DNA from: Begonia masoniana
Lineage: Eukaryota; Streptophyta; Magnoliopsida; Cucurbitales; Begoniaceae
Assembly: GCA_022432975.1 (NCBI GenBank)
Contig: CM039508.1
Coordinates: 32,258,433 to 32,322,432, forward strand
DNA length: 64,000 nt
Direction: 5' to 3'
The notes under the pieces were generated by a model. It saw only the letters and a program-made list of their open reading frames with translations, was not told the DNA's origin and did no database searches. This document shows, piece by piece, positions 1-10,970 of this stretch. A program made the position numbers and the translations under genes. Every line of letters starts with the position of its first letter. Position 1 is the stretch's first letter.

Positions 1-44
1 TCATTTAAGGTTAAGATATGTTTATGATGTGTTTAGGTTGACAA

Positions 45-1064
45 ATGGTAAGGGGATAACGTGAAGAAGTCAATGAAGAAAGTAACACAATTACTCAGTT
101 AACGGAGTTGGTTCACCGCCAATCCCGTCAGATTGAGCGTTGAGCGATTCGTGGCTAGAGAGGAGCAATGAAACTCTAGTTCGAGTGCAAACCATGACCA
201 AAGTAGCGAGCTATTTTTTCCAACTTCGACCTCCGACATTTAATGGCCAAGTTTCAGATCCTATTTATGCTGAGGAATGGATTCGGGCAATTGAAGACAT
301 GTTCAAGTATGCTAAGGTTGATGAGGAAGACAAGATCACATACGCTGTTTTCCACCTTGCACTAGATGCAAGGCATTGGTGGGACATGATTCAGAGCACC
401 ACCAATGTGGAGGCTATGACTTGGGAACTATTTAAGACGGCTTTCTTTGACAAGTACTTCAGTCGAGCTGTTCGAACCAGCAAGAAGATGGAGTTTATGC
501 TGCTGCACAAAACCGGTTCCGTGGCAGACTATATCCATAAGTTTGAAACTTTGTCCCGATTTGCGCCCCATTTGGTGAATGACAAAGAAGACAAGATTCA
601 CCAATTTGTTCAAGGGGTTGAAGACAGCAGGGATTCATAACATACCCTATTTCGAGGTGGTGGCGAAGACTTTGGAATTGGAAGAGGTAGAGGTGATGGT
701 ACAGGGACAACGTGAGCCACCAAGGAAGTTTATCAGGGAGGCTCAGCCACAACTACAACAGAATCGAGGATGGCAGTCGCAACAGGACAAGGGATGGCAG
801 CAACAACAGAGGAGTGTTAAAAGGCCCTATGACCCAAATGAAGACCAAGAAAAAGGGAAACGACCTCAAGGGACCCCTCAAGCTCCTCTATGTTCCACCT
901 GCCAGAGGAATCACTACGGTGAATGCAAGCTCTACACAGGCCAATGTTTCAGGTGTGACAAGGTTGATCATCTAATTAGAGATTGTCCTATGCTGCCGGA
1001 TGCAAACCAAGCAAGAATGGTGCCTCGAGTCTTTGCCCTAATGGAAAATGAAGACGCAGTATAG
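45..1064 (+). pseudogene. gag (capsid/nucleocapsid) pseudogene of element A
   Basis: Gag forms the virus-like particle and binds element RNA. The likely start ATG at 45 is followed by TAA at 57-59. The reading frame then shifts near 140 and again near 620, so three frames (45-143, 140-640, 579-1064) together cover one gag. The middle piece has the retrotransposon gag core, with WWD at about residues 80-82 and the motif KYFSRAVR. The last piece ends in a CCHC zinc knuckle (CFRCDKVDHLIRDC), CX2CX4HX4C. The frames align in order with the gags of E1 and E2. At least one nonsense codon and two frameshifts make it non-functional. Confidence 0.85.
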
Positions 1065-1310
1065 CACACGGTCATAACAGGTACAATTTTGGTCTGCGAC
1101 AAACTGCTTACGCACTCATGGTTACGGGAGCTACCTATTCTTTTAGAGCAACTGAGTAATTAGTCAAGTGAAATTATTACCAATGTTAGCTGACAAATCC
1201 TATAATATCATGCTACCTTTCGGAGCATCACTACACTTAGATTTTGAGATGAAAGTAGTGTCGTATCAGTAGGGGATGAGGAATTTGACACGGGTCTTAG
1301 CATAATTAAT
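1065..1310 (+). pseudogene. protease remnant of element A
   Basis: Directly downstream of the zinc knuckle the sequence still resembles the gag-protease linker and aspartic protease start seen in E1 and E2 (ITGTILVCD, then a DTGAT-like motif). Here the catalytic motif reads VTGAT, so the active-site Asp appears lost, and stops follow within a few codons. The solo LTR at 1311 interrupts the region. Confidence 0.55.
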
Positions 1311-3311
1311 TGTAGCACCCGGTTCTATCGAACCGACTTACCTTGTCATCTAATAGTGTACATTTTATGGATGAAATTGAGAGAATTACTAGTTAGGTTA
1401 ATGAGTAAATATGTAAGGTTATTATGGTAAATAGAGGCCTTTAGTGGATAACCTATTTAAGGAAAGAGGTTTTGTGATTAATGCACTGTAGCCGCCACTA
1501 TTTTCTATTCTTCCCTTCCGGCTTTTAGCTTAGCAGTAGAGCTCTCTAGGTGATTCTCCTACTCGATTCTTCTCCAAACTAGGTGAGTTCTACTTCAATT
1601 TCTTGCTACATTGTAACTATCGATGGTAGAGGGGGATTATAGATGAGGTTTTGTGAATGTTGTAAGTGAGGGTTAGTTCAGGTTTGAGGAGAATCGGGAA
1701 TGCTCAATGAACCGAGCTTCCAAATTAGCTTCCTTAGATTTTTGGATGGATAGAATGAAGTTTAATGAAGATTTAATTAATGCTTGGTTTATGGTTTTAG
1801 GTTTGAGCAAACTCCCGAGGTAGATTTCAACCAAGCTTTTCAGGAGACCAGGTAAGTAGAGTACGTGTGTGCCTTCGGGCCTACATCACAAAACAGTAGG
1901 ATTATGTATGGTCTGTGTGTTTTCAATTTGCCATGTATCATGTTTTGAAAGTATACGAAAATGAATTTAAATGCATAGTGGTATGGTGAGGAATGAACCG
2001 ATTGAAACAGATAAGTTGTTAAGGGAACTAATCCGCCCCTTAATCAAGAGAGAGGATGTATGACTTTGGAAAAATTGATCCAACTCCCAATTTTACAGGG
2101 GGATCAGATCAGAAATGAACGTATATGCAACTGAGATGTGAAAGTAGAAACTGCATGTTTAGGATTTATGTTTCAGCATTTCATTTCATTATTGCTTTAC
2201 TTACTTAGCATTAGGCTAATAGATGAGTTTTGTGATGTAGGTGCTGAGGTTTCAACAGGTGAATTCTCTGAGTTTACTGAGGAATAGGTGAAGTTGGTGG
2301 AGCACTTTTATGCCACGGTTTGGTGCTCTGATGAGGCGGTTTAACTTCTGTCAGTATGTAAGGTCTCAGTGGTTAAGTGTTTTGATGAAGTGTCCTGAGG
2401 ATTTTCATGACAGTAGTAGTTTGATGTTTTTTCTGTTTTTAACGCTTCCGTGGTTCTTTTCTGAATATGGAATCATGATTTTGGTTTTAGTTGTAAGTTG
2501 TTATTCTGAATTTTTAGAAAAATTTGTGGATTTATGTTGTTGAATGATTTCAGCAATGTGTAAAAGTTCTTTAGCAGTCGGAGTTGTTCCTTATTTAGAG
2601 TGTTTTTGATCTATCGGTAGATGATGTCTATCGGTAGGTGTTGAGGGTATTATGTATCGGTAGATGCTGTCTAACGGTAGAAGTCGAGAGTTTTGTCTAT
2701 CGGTGGATGTAGTCCATCGGTTGATGTTGAAGTTTTGTCTATCGGCAGATGTGAGTAGAAGATTTGTCATTTTGTGATCGGCAGATGTGAATAGAAGATT
2801 TGTCGTTTTGTGATCGGCAGATGTAAATAGAAGATTTATCGTTTTGTGATCGGCAGATGTAAATAGAAGATTTGTCGTTTTGTGATCGGTAGATTGTGAG
2901 TAGCCGACGTGGCGTCGGAAAATGTGAGCGAATGATGCGTGAAAGTCGACGTGTCATTCGGCTGATGCGAGTGGTGGATGTTGGAAGCAGAAGATGCCTT
3001 TTGTTTCCGCTTCTACTGCTGACACTGTTCAGCAGTAGATGTCGCTTGTAATCACTTCTTCCGCTGGTACTGTTCGGCGGTAGATGTGCTTTGAGTTTTC
3101 GTTTCTCTCAGTCAAACGTTTTAATATTTTGTCTATTCGTTTTATTTTTATAAAAATGTCGTTTTTACGAATGTTTTCCGCTGTAAGATTTGAAGATTTA
3201 AAGATTTAAATTTTTATCGTTGGGTGAAATTTTAAAACTTTCCTTAAGATTTCTTAGTCCTGTTCTATGTCATGAGTAGCGAACCAGGTTCAGAAAAGTC
3301 GGGTCGTTACA
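1311..3311 (+). repeat. Solo LTR, family S1, TSD TTAAT
   Basis: A 2001-bp unit running from TGTAGCACCCGG to GGGTCGTTACA, flanked by perfect 5-bp copies of TTAAT at 1306-1310 and 3312-3316. No internal region or partner LTR accompanies it, so it is a solo LTR left by LTR-LTR recombination. A second member of the family lies at 40777-42751 and a third starts at 63529 on the other strand. It carries CGGTAGATG/CGGCAGATG-type repeats in its 3' third. Confidence 0.9.
2741..2884 (+). repeat. 36-bp tandem repeat, 4 units, in solo LTR S1
   Basis: Four head-to-tail units of 36 bp, each starting ATCGGCAGATGT and ending TCGTTTTGTG with few substitutions, plus a decayed fifth unit from 2885. Upstream (2610-2740) are looser single copies of TATCGGTAGATG-like sequence. 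A related unit, on the other strand, recurs in the LTR fragment at 63529-64000. Confidence 0.9.
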
Positions 3312-3316
3312 TTAAT

Positions 3317-4442
3317 AGAGAATGGAATGAGATTAGTCTAGAGAAGGACTTATTTAGAAGGGAAAAAGGAATGTGGGTCGACGATATAATGGGTTTGATC
3401 GAGAGTAAACGGGTTTATGAACATCAAAGGTTAAAACACTAAGTTCAGAGTGACTGATGTGAGGAAGTTGGATAATCCAAGGGCTACTAAATTTTGGATT
3501 TTGACCAAGGTAAAGTCACTAAGATTGTTCAAGAAGGATGCTGCAGTTGATTTACTTTAAGTGATAAATTGAGTAGAAATTCCTATTAGCTGTGGCTCAA
3601 GGAAAATAGTATCACATTGAAAGATAAGACCGGAAGGGAAAGAGCTAGTGGAATTATGAGTGACTATTAAGGAAGGAAATTGCTAAGTTTTTCGTGATTG
3701 AAACCTTGAGAGTAGTTCGATTATATAGGTTGTGAAATATAGCAATGAGTACTTTAGTTGTGAAACCTACGTTGGAACATTTAGTGTAACCGGTGGACTG
3801 CCCGCGAAAATAGGTGACTTAGGGCACTACTGATGAAATAGTTTATGCGAGGTCATTACTAGGAAAATGTAGAACTTGAGTTGCCATACATCATGACTAT
3901 GGTTAAAGTAGGTGAACTTATGTACGTGATTGGATTACAACTCAATGGTTATTTGAAATTGTTAGACGATAGTAACCCTAAATGAGGTCAGGAACTAAAG
4001 GTATAGCTGAAGGAAACATTGATTAAGGAAACCTTGAAGTCAATTTTATTGAGAAATTGAGGGTTTGAAATGAGCACTGATCAATGAACCTGAACATATG
4101 GCTAAATTAGATTAGCTAGAAAATTAGACTTGCGGACGATTAATTGAAGATTTAGGAACTTGATGGTACCGATGCATAATCAAGAACGTGTTTAGTCCTA
4201 TTGAAATTGGTGAATATGGTTATGAGACTAATGTCAGTTAATATGGTTTTGGGAGTTTTGGTGTAGAACCATAGAGATTGATTCCAACTACAGATAGAAT
4301 CATGGTCTTAAATAGGAAATTGAATTTTTAGAAAGGGCGAGAGGAATGGACTCGAAGAGTACAGAATGAACATAGGTTGAGGTATAAGGCCACTATGCTG
4401 AGCAAATTTTGAGGACAAAATTTTTGTTTAAGGAGGGTAGAA
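3317..4442 (+). other. Eroded pol remnant and 3' spacer of element A
   Basis: There is no open frame of useful length. The stretch before the 3' LTR (about 4390-4442) matches the usual end of Tekay pol and the polypurine tract: a TTTGAGGACAAAATTTTTG-like tail, then AAGGAGGGTAGAA immediately before TGTAACACCC. The rest reads as heavily mutated coding or spacer sequence, and I could not place individual pol domains. Confidence 0.5.
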
Positions 4443-6333
4443 TGTAACACCCAGCATTTTCGGTCTGATAATTATTCTGAAATTCACTGCACTGAGTTAA
4501 TTTGCTATTAGCGTGATGTTTATTTTATTGGAATTTGGACGCCGTGGTTTTTGGGTTTCCGCTCATTGAGGGTATTTTCGTGAATAGAGGAATTTAAGTC
4601 CGTTTCGTGGGTGAGAAGTTTTGTTGGAATCCCGAGGATTTGTTTGAGATGGTTAGTAAATAAGAAAAGTTACAAGGATCTAAAACGACGAGTTTCGCAA
4701 CATTTATGAGAAAATTAGGTTTAGTGGCAAAATTGTAAATAAGGTTGATTTTTATTAATATAAAAAGAAAAGGAAATCCAAACCCTCACAAAACCCTCCC
4801 TCCACAATTCTTCAGCCGACTCCTCTCCTCCCTCTACGTTTTCTTCTGCTTTTTCTTCGGCACTTCTTCTTCGCCAAGCTAGCCAACGATTTTCCTCCAT
4901 CAACGAGCGATTCTCCCTTCATTTCTTCAAAGATTTGAACCCTAGATAAGATTTAGAAGGTTTATGTATTGAGTTCCAATTTAGGGAGTGATATTAGTTT
5001 GTGAGATTTTTGGGTTAGGATGGAAATTGATAGTTTTATCATATTAATAGCTAATAATGGTATATTTATGATGCTTAATGATAGTAGGTTGAGAAATAAT
5101 GAATGTTGGATTAAATTTTGGTAGTGAAGATATAGATGCCATTAATGTTATTAGAAATAAAGTTATGCACTCAAGGTGTTCGACGATATGTCCTAAAGGT
5201 TTAAGCTGAATTTTAGGAGTTTACCTTAACTAGGAACATAGGTAGTTTTGATTTCAGATTATTTGGGATTGATTTTTAACATTTAAAACGTGAAATGTCT
5301 TAGGTGGAAACGAAGTAAAGTGAAAGCACGACATTGCTAAGGAGTCCAGGTAAGTAAGTGTGTTAGGGTTCCGATCATTAGGGCTTTACATCACGAGGAT
5401 ACTAGAAAGAATGGTATGGTGGATTGCTTGATGATTATGATTTGTCGAATGTTATGATACGATGAATAGAGTAGTTTTATGATATGTTACATGATGAATG
5501 GCTCGTTTCCTATAGTATGACGTTTCTAAGTATATTCATGTCCATGCATCATGATTTTAAAGGCATACGAAAATGTTTTATGAACATGATTTAAATGAAC
5601 AAGATAAGAATATGTAATATATGTATGAATGATTAAGTGTGGGACGTAGTGAAATGGCCACGATTTGTCCATGAGTTGGACCACAAATATGTTCTCAAGA
5701 TTATATGTACGGTTCGCGGATCCTCCCGCTGGTGGGGGCTTGACTAGTCATTACTGTTATTGTCCAAAAGGACCACAATTATGATTCTTTTGCCATTTCC
5801 CTTCGTGCCCTTTAATCCATGTCAAGTGAAAGATGAAACAAGAACATGAACACAATTTTCACGAAGCATGCATTCATGAGCATTTATGTATATGTTGCAC
5901 TTCTTACTAAGCATTAGGTATATAGTTTAAACCTTATGATGTAGGTGATGGGTTGGAAGGTGAGGACCTCAAACTGAACAATGATGTCTAAGTTGGGTTG
6001 CTGAAGGGTGCTCATGGCGAGGATTTTGTGGCTGGACGACGATTTTGACCCGAGGGTGTTGCTTCTAGCATGTTTTGGTATACGTATATGAAATTAGACT
6101 CATAGGTAGGAAAAGATTTCTTATGAATGATAAATACTGAGATTATTTGGTACTGGTTATGATTTAAAGTGGATTTTAAGACTAAAGGTTTTTATTTGTT
6201 TTTAAGTTTTCCGCTACATGTTCAAGTCGAGGTTTATGATTTTCTTGTGCATGATGATTTTGGAGATAAAGTTTTAAATTTATAGAAGTCAGAGAGTTGA
6301 AGTGTCAACTTCGACCGATTATTGGCAAATGTT

Positions 6334-6830
6334 AATCGGTTGATGTTGAGTACTGTTGTTAAATCGGTCAATGTTGAGTGCTGATGTTAAATCGGCTGAC
6401 GTTGAGTATAGAAGTAAATCGGTTTTGAGTGCTGATGTTAAATCGGTCAATGTTGAGTGCTGATGTTAAATCGGCTGATGTTGAGTGTTGATGTTAAATC
6501 GGTCGATGTTGAGTGTTGATGTTAAATCGGCTGATGTTGAGTGTTGATGTTAAATCGGCTGATGTTGAGTGTTGATGTTAAATCGGCTGATGTTGAGTGT
6601 TGATGTTAAATCGGCTGATGTTGAGTGTTGATGTTAAATCGGTCAATGTTGAGTGCTGATGTTAAATCGGTCGATGTTGAGTGTTGATGTTAAATCGGCT
6701 GATGTTGAGTGTTGATGTTAAATCGGCTGATGTTGAGTGTTGATGTTAAATCGGCTGATGTTGAGTGCTGATGTTAAATCGGTCGATGTTGAGTGTTGAT
6801 GTTAAATCGGCTGATGTTGAGTGTAGAAGT
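6334..6830 (+). repeat. 28-bp tandem repeat, about 17-18 units, in LTR of element A
   Basis: Head-to-tail units of about 28 bp built on GATGTTAAATCGG, then CTGATG, TCAATG or TCGATG, then TTGAGTG(T/C)T. Variants are interspersed instead of sorted, which suggests repeated rounds of local amplification. One unit near 6415 is shortened. The core CGG(C/T)(T/A)GATG resembles the cores of the other LTR arrays in the window. Confidence 0.9.
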
Positions 6831-6835
6831 AAATT

Positions 6836-6975
6836 AGCAGATGTCGTTCGGCAGATGTCGTTAGTGGTCGAAGATGTCGTTCGACAGATGTCATTAGTGG
6901 TCGAAGATGTCGTTCGGCAGATGTCGTTCGGCAAATGTCGTTCGGCAGATGTTGTTCGGCAGATGTTGTCCGATT
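6836..6975 (+). repeat. Short tandem repeat of GATGTCGTTCGGCA-type units
   Basis: Short units of about 14 bp (AGATGTCGTTCGGC, with variants) plus two longer units containing TTAGTGGTCGA. The block directly follows the 28-bp array. It shows the same CGGCAGATG core at higher density. Confidence 0.8.
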
Positions 6976-7291
6976 ATGAAGATGTCAATTCCAGAGAGTT
7001 GGAAATGTCGACCTCGTCCGATAATCCTAGATGTAAATCGGCTGACGTTGATCAATCGGCTCCAGTATTGTTTTCTGCTTCTGTCCTTAAAACCGAGGCT
7101 ATTTCTATTTTTATTCCTCCTCTATTTCTTAAATTGTTTTAAATTGGTTTCCAAGGATTTTTGATTGAGTTTTAGGCGCGACCATCAATCGTTTTATTAA
7201 AGTTTCTTTTAGGTAATTTCAAAAAAAAAATGTGTTAAGAACAGGAACACGATCACGAAAGTCGCGGCCCATTGGGTTTCGGGTCGTGACA

Positions 7292-8139
7292 ATGGTGGAG
7301 AAATCTAAATTTTCCGAGAAAAAAAGATAGAGAAATAGTCATAAACGCATGAGAGATGATAAAAATATTCATGAGAAAAATATTTACTCTAAAATTTCTC
7401 TTAACAGCTATGTCTACACTCATGTCATCTTATCTTAATAGGGGTAATATTTGTTGGAAGATGCGTCCTTTTAATTAAAAGAGAATGAGTAGTGCATTAT
7501 ATGCTTCAAGATTAGACATAGAAGATATTGAATTATATTTAGAAAAAAAGCAACACACATGAGAAAATGTTGAGATCTCTTTACAAAAAGAAAAATCTAC
7601 TATAGAAAAATTAAATATTGTTGTTGATGAAAAGGTGAATGAGTCAAATTTGGATTAAAAAACATTGATATACTAGAGTCCTCAATTATAAAATGACTAT
7701 AGAGAGAGATTGACGTGATGAAAAAACTTCCAAAACATAGAGGAAATTTCTTAGAGCTTGTTAGTTTGGTTTTGAATGGTTTTCTGAAGGGCTTACCTTC
7801 GTCGATTGAATTGAGTGATGGATTTATGCAGAATAAATGTGTCGATACATGAGTGAGATATAATTGTGTTGAATATTCTTTGGAAAACCTAGGGAAGTTT
7901 TCCAATACACTGCAAAAGTTAATGGTTCCAAGTTTTTTCTAATAAAGGTCACATGGATGTAAATAATGTCTTGTGGCTTAAATATGTGAAGTCAACTTCT
8001 TCCAAATGGGACTTAGTTCACATGCATCAATTACATTCAGGCGAAAACAATCAATCAATCGGTTACTTAACCATTCAAATCATATGTCGTCATCATCTTC
8101 ATTGAGGTCAAATCGTCTTTCAACCTTGGGAGGCTGATG
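7292..8139. other. AT-rich flank, no gene recognised
   Basis: Between the end of element A and the next LTR-like edge I see AT-rich sequence with short frames only. A stretch around 7690-7910 on the plus strand has a weakly coding-like look but is broken by stops. I cannot assign it to a family. Confidence 0.5.
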
Positions 8140-10107
8140 TGTCACGACCCACGTTCCTGACTCATTTTTTTTAAGTTTTAGCATTTTATTTTATTTTAAA
8201 ATAATTTTATTATTTTTAATAGAGACTTCAGTTTTTTCATTAATAAGATAACTATTAGAATTAGGGTATGACTGTTTTGTCAGACAATTTTAATTTTGAT
8301 ATTGAAAAAGACTTAAAAATTTTTATCTAGATTTATCACTCATAATCTTCTCATCTTTCTTTAGCCTTACATTTACAATCATTCTTAAGTGTGACATCTA
8401 CGATATTTTTAATACATTTGGTTCTTATCTTTTTAGAAATGATGAGTTAAGGTTTTCTATCTTCCATCAATATTATACTTCTTGTTCTTATTTTTTCATA
8501 GATAAAGGGTCAAGATCTGCTAATTGTGTTTGTTTTCAAAACTGATTTAGAATGAACTTCATTATTTTCTTTGGATCTCACTATTATTTGCGAGGTTCAT
8601 ATCAGAATATTCTCTTCCTTGTTAATCCAAATAGACTTGTTAAACAGACTGACGAGTTGTCGAGAATCTGTTAACTCAGCGCAGGGGGACTGGCAACATA
8701 AAGAGAGTTGGTTTGCCAGAGATCACAAGTTCGCCTACTTCACCTCTGGGTTTAGGGCTCTGTGAGGTTCTTTGTCATGATGGATTCATCGAACTGTGGG
8801 AGAGGGGTTGGGTCTTCTCTTTCGATTGGGCACAAAAAAATTTGGGACACTAATTCAATGAGTGCTTAATTTAATAGAAAGAGTAAGGGTAAGGTCTAAA
8901 ATGAAAACAAAGGATACGTTAATATTTTTTTTGTTAAAAAAAATAGTATTGCTGTTTGGATTAAGTTTTAGGCTTAGATGAAATCTGAAACGAATCAAGT
9001 TATAAGAGGAAGTAACTTTGAGGTTCAATTCAATCCTAATTTAATAAAATAATTAATATTAATTTCATTAAAATATATAAGCTTAGGGTCGAGTTTTGGT
9101 TCAATTTGAACCAAGTTAAGGTTAAATATAGACCTCGCAATTCGTTTAGTTTATTATTTTTTTCCATCAAAAATCAAAAACTGAAATACAGTTGATAGTT
9201 CTCATTCATTATAAACAAGTTTCAGTATACACAAGTATACTAACCGACGTTCCCTAAGTGGGAACCTTCACACACAATCTTACCTGACATCTAGAATTAG
9301 GATATCATCATCAGTTCAATTCAACCAAAGATATATATTTCATAAATTGAAATATCCACATCATCCTCATCAAAATACACTAGCAGAAGCTTAAATAAAA
9401 TAAATAAATAAAGATCAGTCACGTCAGGTGACTTTCCACAACCCCAAATCTCCTATGCCTCATTGCATTGTACCTTGCCTTGGTTTCTCCATCCTGGTGA
9501 ACGTTCTCGCTATCTGAAAAATATGAATATCTACATAATGAGTCATTGGCCCAGCAAATAAATCTAGCGACTAGAATACCTAGCCCAGAATTTATCCACA
9601 CTATCCAGGCCCATACGCCATCCTCCACCTAACATTTGATTATTTTGAAATCAACATAAATCAAATATGTTTTTGATTTGAAATCCATGCCATTTATATA
9701 AAAATGCATGCAGGTTCATAATTCGAACCATTTAAAATTCATCATCCACGTTTTAAAATAATTTCCAGCAAATAGATAAATCCAGTGCATTAAATTAAAT
9801 TTGTACAATTCAAAACCATCCAACCATAGTTTAAAAACCATTCTCAGTAATTAAAATAATGATGCATGATTTAAAACTATTTTTCCTTATATCACATTTC
9901 CAAAACAGTAGTTTTTAACATTCGAATTGATACGTCAAAAATGTAATCCATTCTAATTGACTCATATGACCGTCACACATCTACACGTTTCTAGGCTTTC
10001 ACCAGTAGGACTGTAGGACCCATACATTGCTTTCCCGCGAGGTTTAGAGACTTTCAACCCAAGGAGGACATACAGTTAATCTCCCAGTATTTTTATAGTC
10101 ATATACT
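8140..10107. other. Degenerate repeat DNA, possibly an old minus-strand LTR
   Basis: At 8140 the sequence TGTCACGACCC appears, the reverse complement of the GGGTCGTGACA end of element A's LTR, so this may be the edge of a related LTR on the minus strand. I could not find a confident opposite end. The stretch up to E1 is AT-rich and has no convincing gene. E1 inserted in its right part. Confidence 0.35.
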
Positions 10108-10970
10108 ATCACTGTGACAGCCCCAGACCCGATCGGGCCGAGGAGCCATCACTCCGGGACATTTACAGAAACAGGGACTATTTTTTTTTTTTAATAAACC
10201 GACTGAGCTTTTAAAAACAAACCCTTAAAACTTCTCAGATTAAAACAGGAAGACGTAGGTGGAAGACTTAGGGGGAAGATGTTGATGACGCTTGACGTCA
10301 TCGGAAGATGTGATGACGTCATCGGAAGATGTGATGACGTCATCGGAAGATGTGATGACGTCATCGGAAGATGTGATGACGTCATCGGAAGATGTGATGA
10401 CGTCATCGGAAGATGTGATGACGTCATCGGAAGATGTGATGACGTCATCGGAAGATGTGATGACGTCATCGGAAGATGTGATGACGTCATCGGAAGATGT
10501 GATGACGTCATCGGAAGATGTGATGACGTCATCGGAAGATGTGATGACGTCAGCCGGAAGATGGATGACGTCAGCCGGAAGATGGATGACGTCATCGGAA
10601 GATGTGATGACGTCATCGGAAGATGTGATGACGTCATCGGAAGATGTGATGACGTCATCGGAAGATGTGATGACGTCATCGGAAGATGTGATGACGTCAT
10701 CGGAAGATGTGATGACGTCATCGGAAGATGTGATGACGTCATCGGAAGATGTGATGACGTCATCGGAAGATGTGATGACGTCATCGGAAGATACAGTTAA
10801 TCTCCCAGTATTTTATAGTCATATACTATCACTGTGACAGCCCCAGACCCGATCGGGCCGAGGAGCCATCACTCCGGGACATTTACAGAAACAGGGACTA
10901 TTTTTTTTTTTTAATAAACCGACTGAGCTTTTAAAAACAAACCCTTAAAACTTCTCAGATTAAAACAGGA
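10071..10970. repeat. 721-bp tandem duplication across the E1 left boundary
   Basis: The segment 10071-10250 (42 bp of flanking DNA including the ATCAC TSD, then the first 138 bp of the LTR) recurs almost unchanged at 10792-10970. The 24-unit array lies between the copies. The junction falls where array sequence AAGATACAG meets flank ACATACAG, a short shared TACAG. Because flank and LTR are copied together, this is a duplication after insertion, not a second insertion. An assembly error in the array is the main alternative. Confidence 0.85.
10293..10793. repeat. 24-unit, 21-bp array carrying TGACGTCA (E1)
   Basis: Twenty-four copies of the palindrome TGACGTCA at exact 21-bp spacing, first at 10293 and last at 10776. 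Each is followed by TCGGAAGATG, except units 13 and 14, which read GCCGGAAGATG. TGACGTCA is the CRE/C-box bound by plant bZIP factors, and each copy holds two TGACG half-sites. Spacing of 21 bp is two helical turns, so all sites face the same side of the DNA. The other E1 LTR has only about three such units (18283-18340). Confidence 0.95.

Larger units (their letters stand above)
1..7291 (+). mobile_element. Ty3/gypsy Tekay-like element A, 5' end outside the window
   Basis: Internal region and 3' LTR of an old LTR retrotransposon. The order is broken gag (45-1064), a protease remnant, a 2-kb solo LTR inserted at 1311, an eroded pol-like stretch (3317-4442) and a 3' LTR (4443-7291). The pol end shows the usual pattern for these elements: an in-frame-looking tail, then a purine-rich tract, then TGTAACACCC. 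The 5' LTR should lie upstream of base 1. The 3' flank starts ATGGT, so a matching ATGGT is predicted left of the missing 5' LTR. Placement in Tekay rests on gag resemblance to E1 and E2 and is an inference. Confidence 0.75.
4443..7291 (+). repeat. 3' LTR of element A
   Basis: A 2849-bp LTR from TGTAACACCCAGC to TCGGGTCGTGACA. The 5-bp flanks differ (TAGAA on the left, ATGGT on the right), which fits a 3' LTR attached to its internal region rather than a solo LTR. It contains two tandem-repeat blocks (6334-6830 and 6836-6975). A T/C-rich strip with untranslated-leader character lies around 4780-4930, similar in position to the leader-like parts of the E1-E3 LTRs. Confidence 0.8.

Noticed and set aside
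4443..7291. Solo LTR
   Set aside because: The 5-bp flanks do not match and a pol tail plus purine tract directly precede it, so it is the 3' LTR of element A.
10293..10793. Possible CRISPR-like array
   Set aside because: Units are contiguous with no variable spacers, and the DNA is a plant LTR.
10191..10837. Three long frames over the 21-bp array that would encode 7-residue repeat proteins
   Set aside because: The period of 21 bp is divisible by three, so any stop-free unit stays open in several frames on both strands. There is no conserved start or homology.
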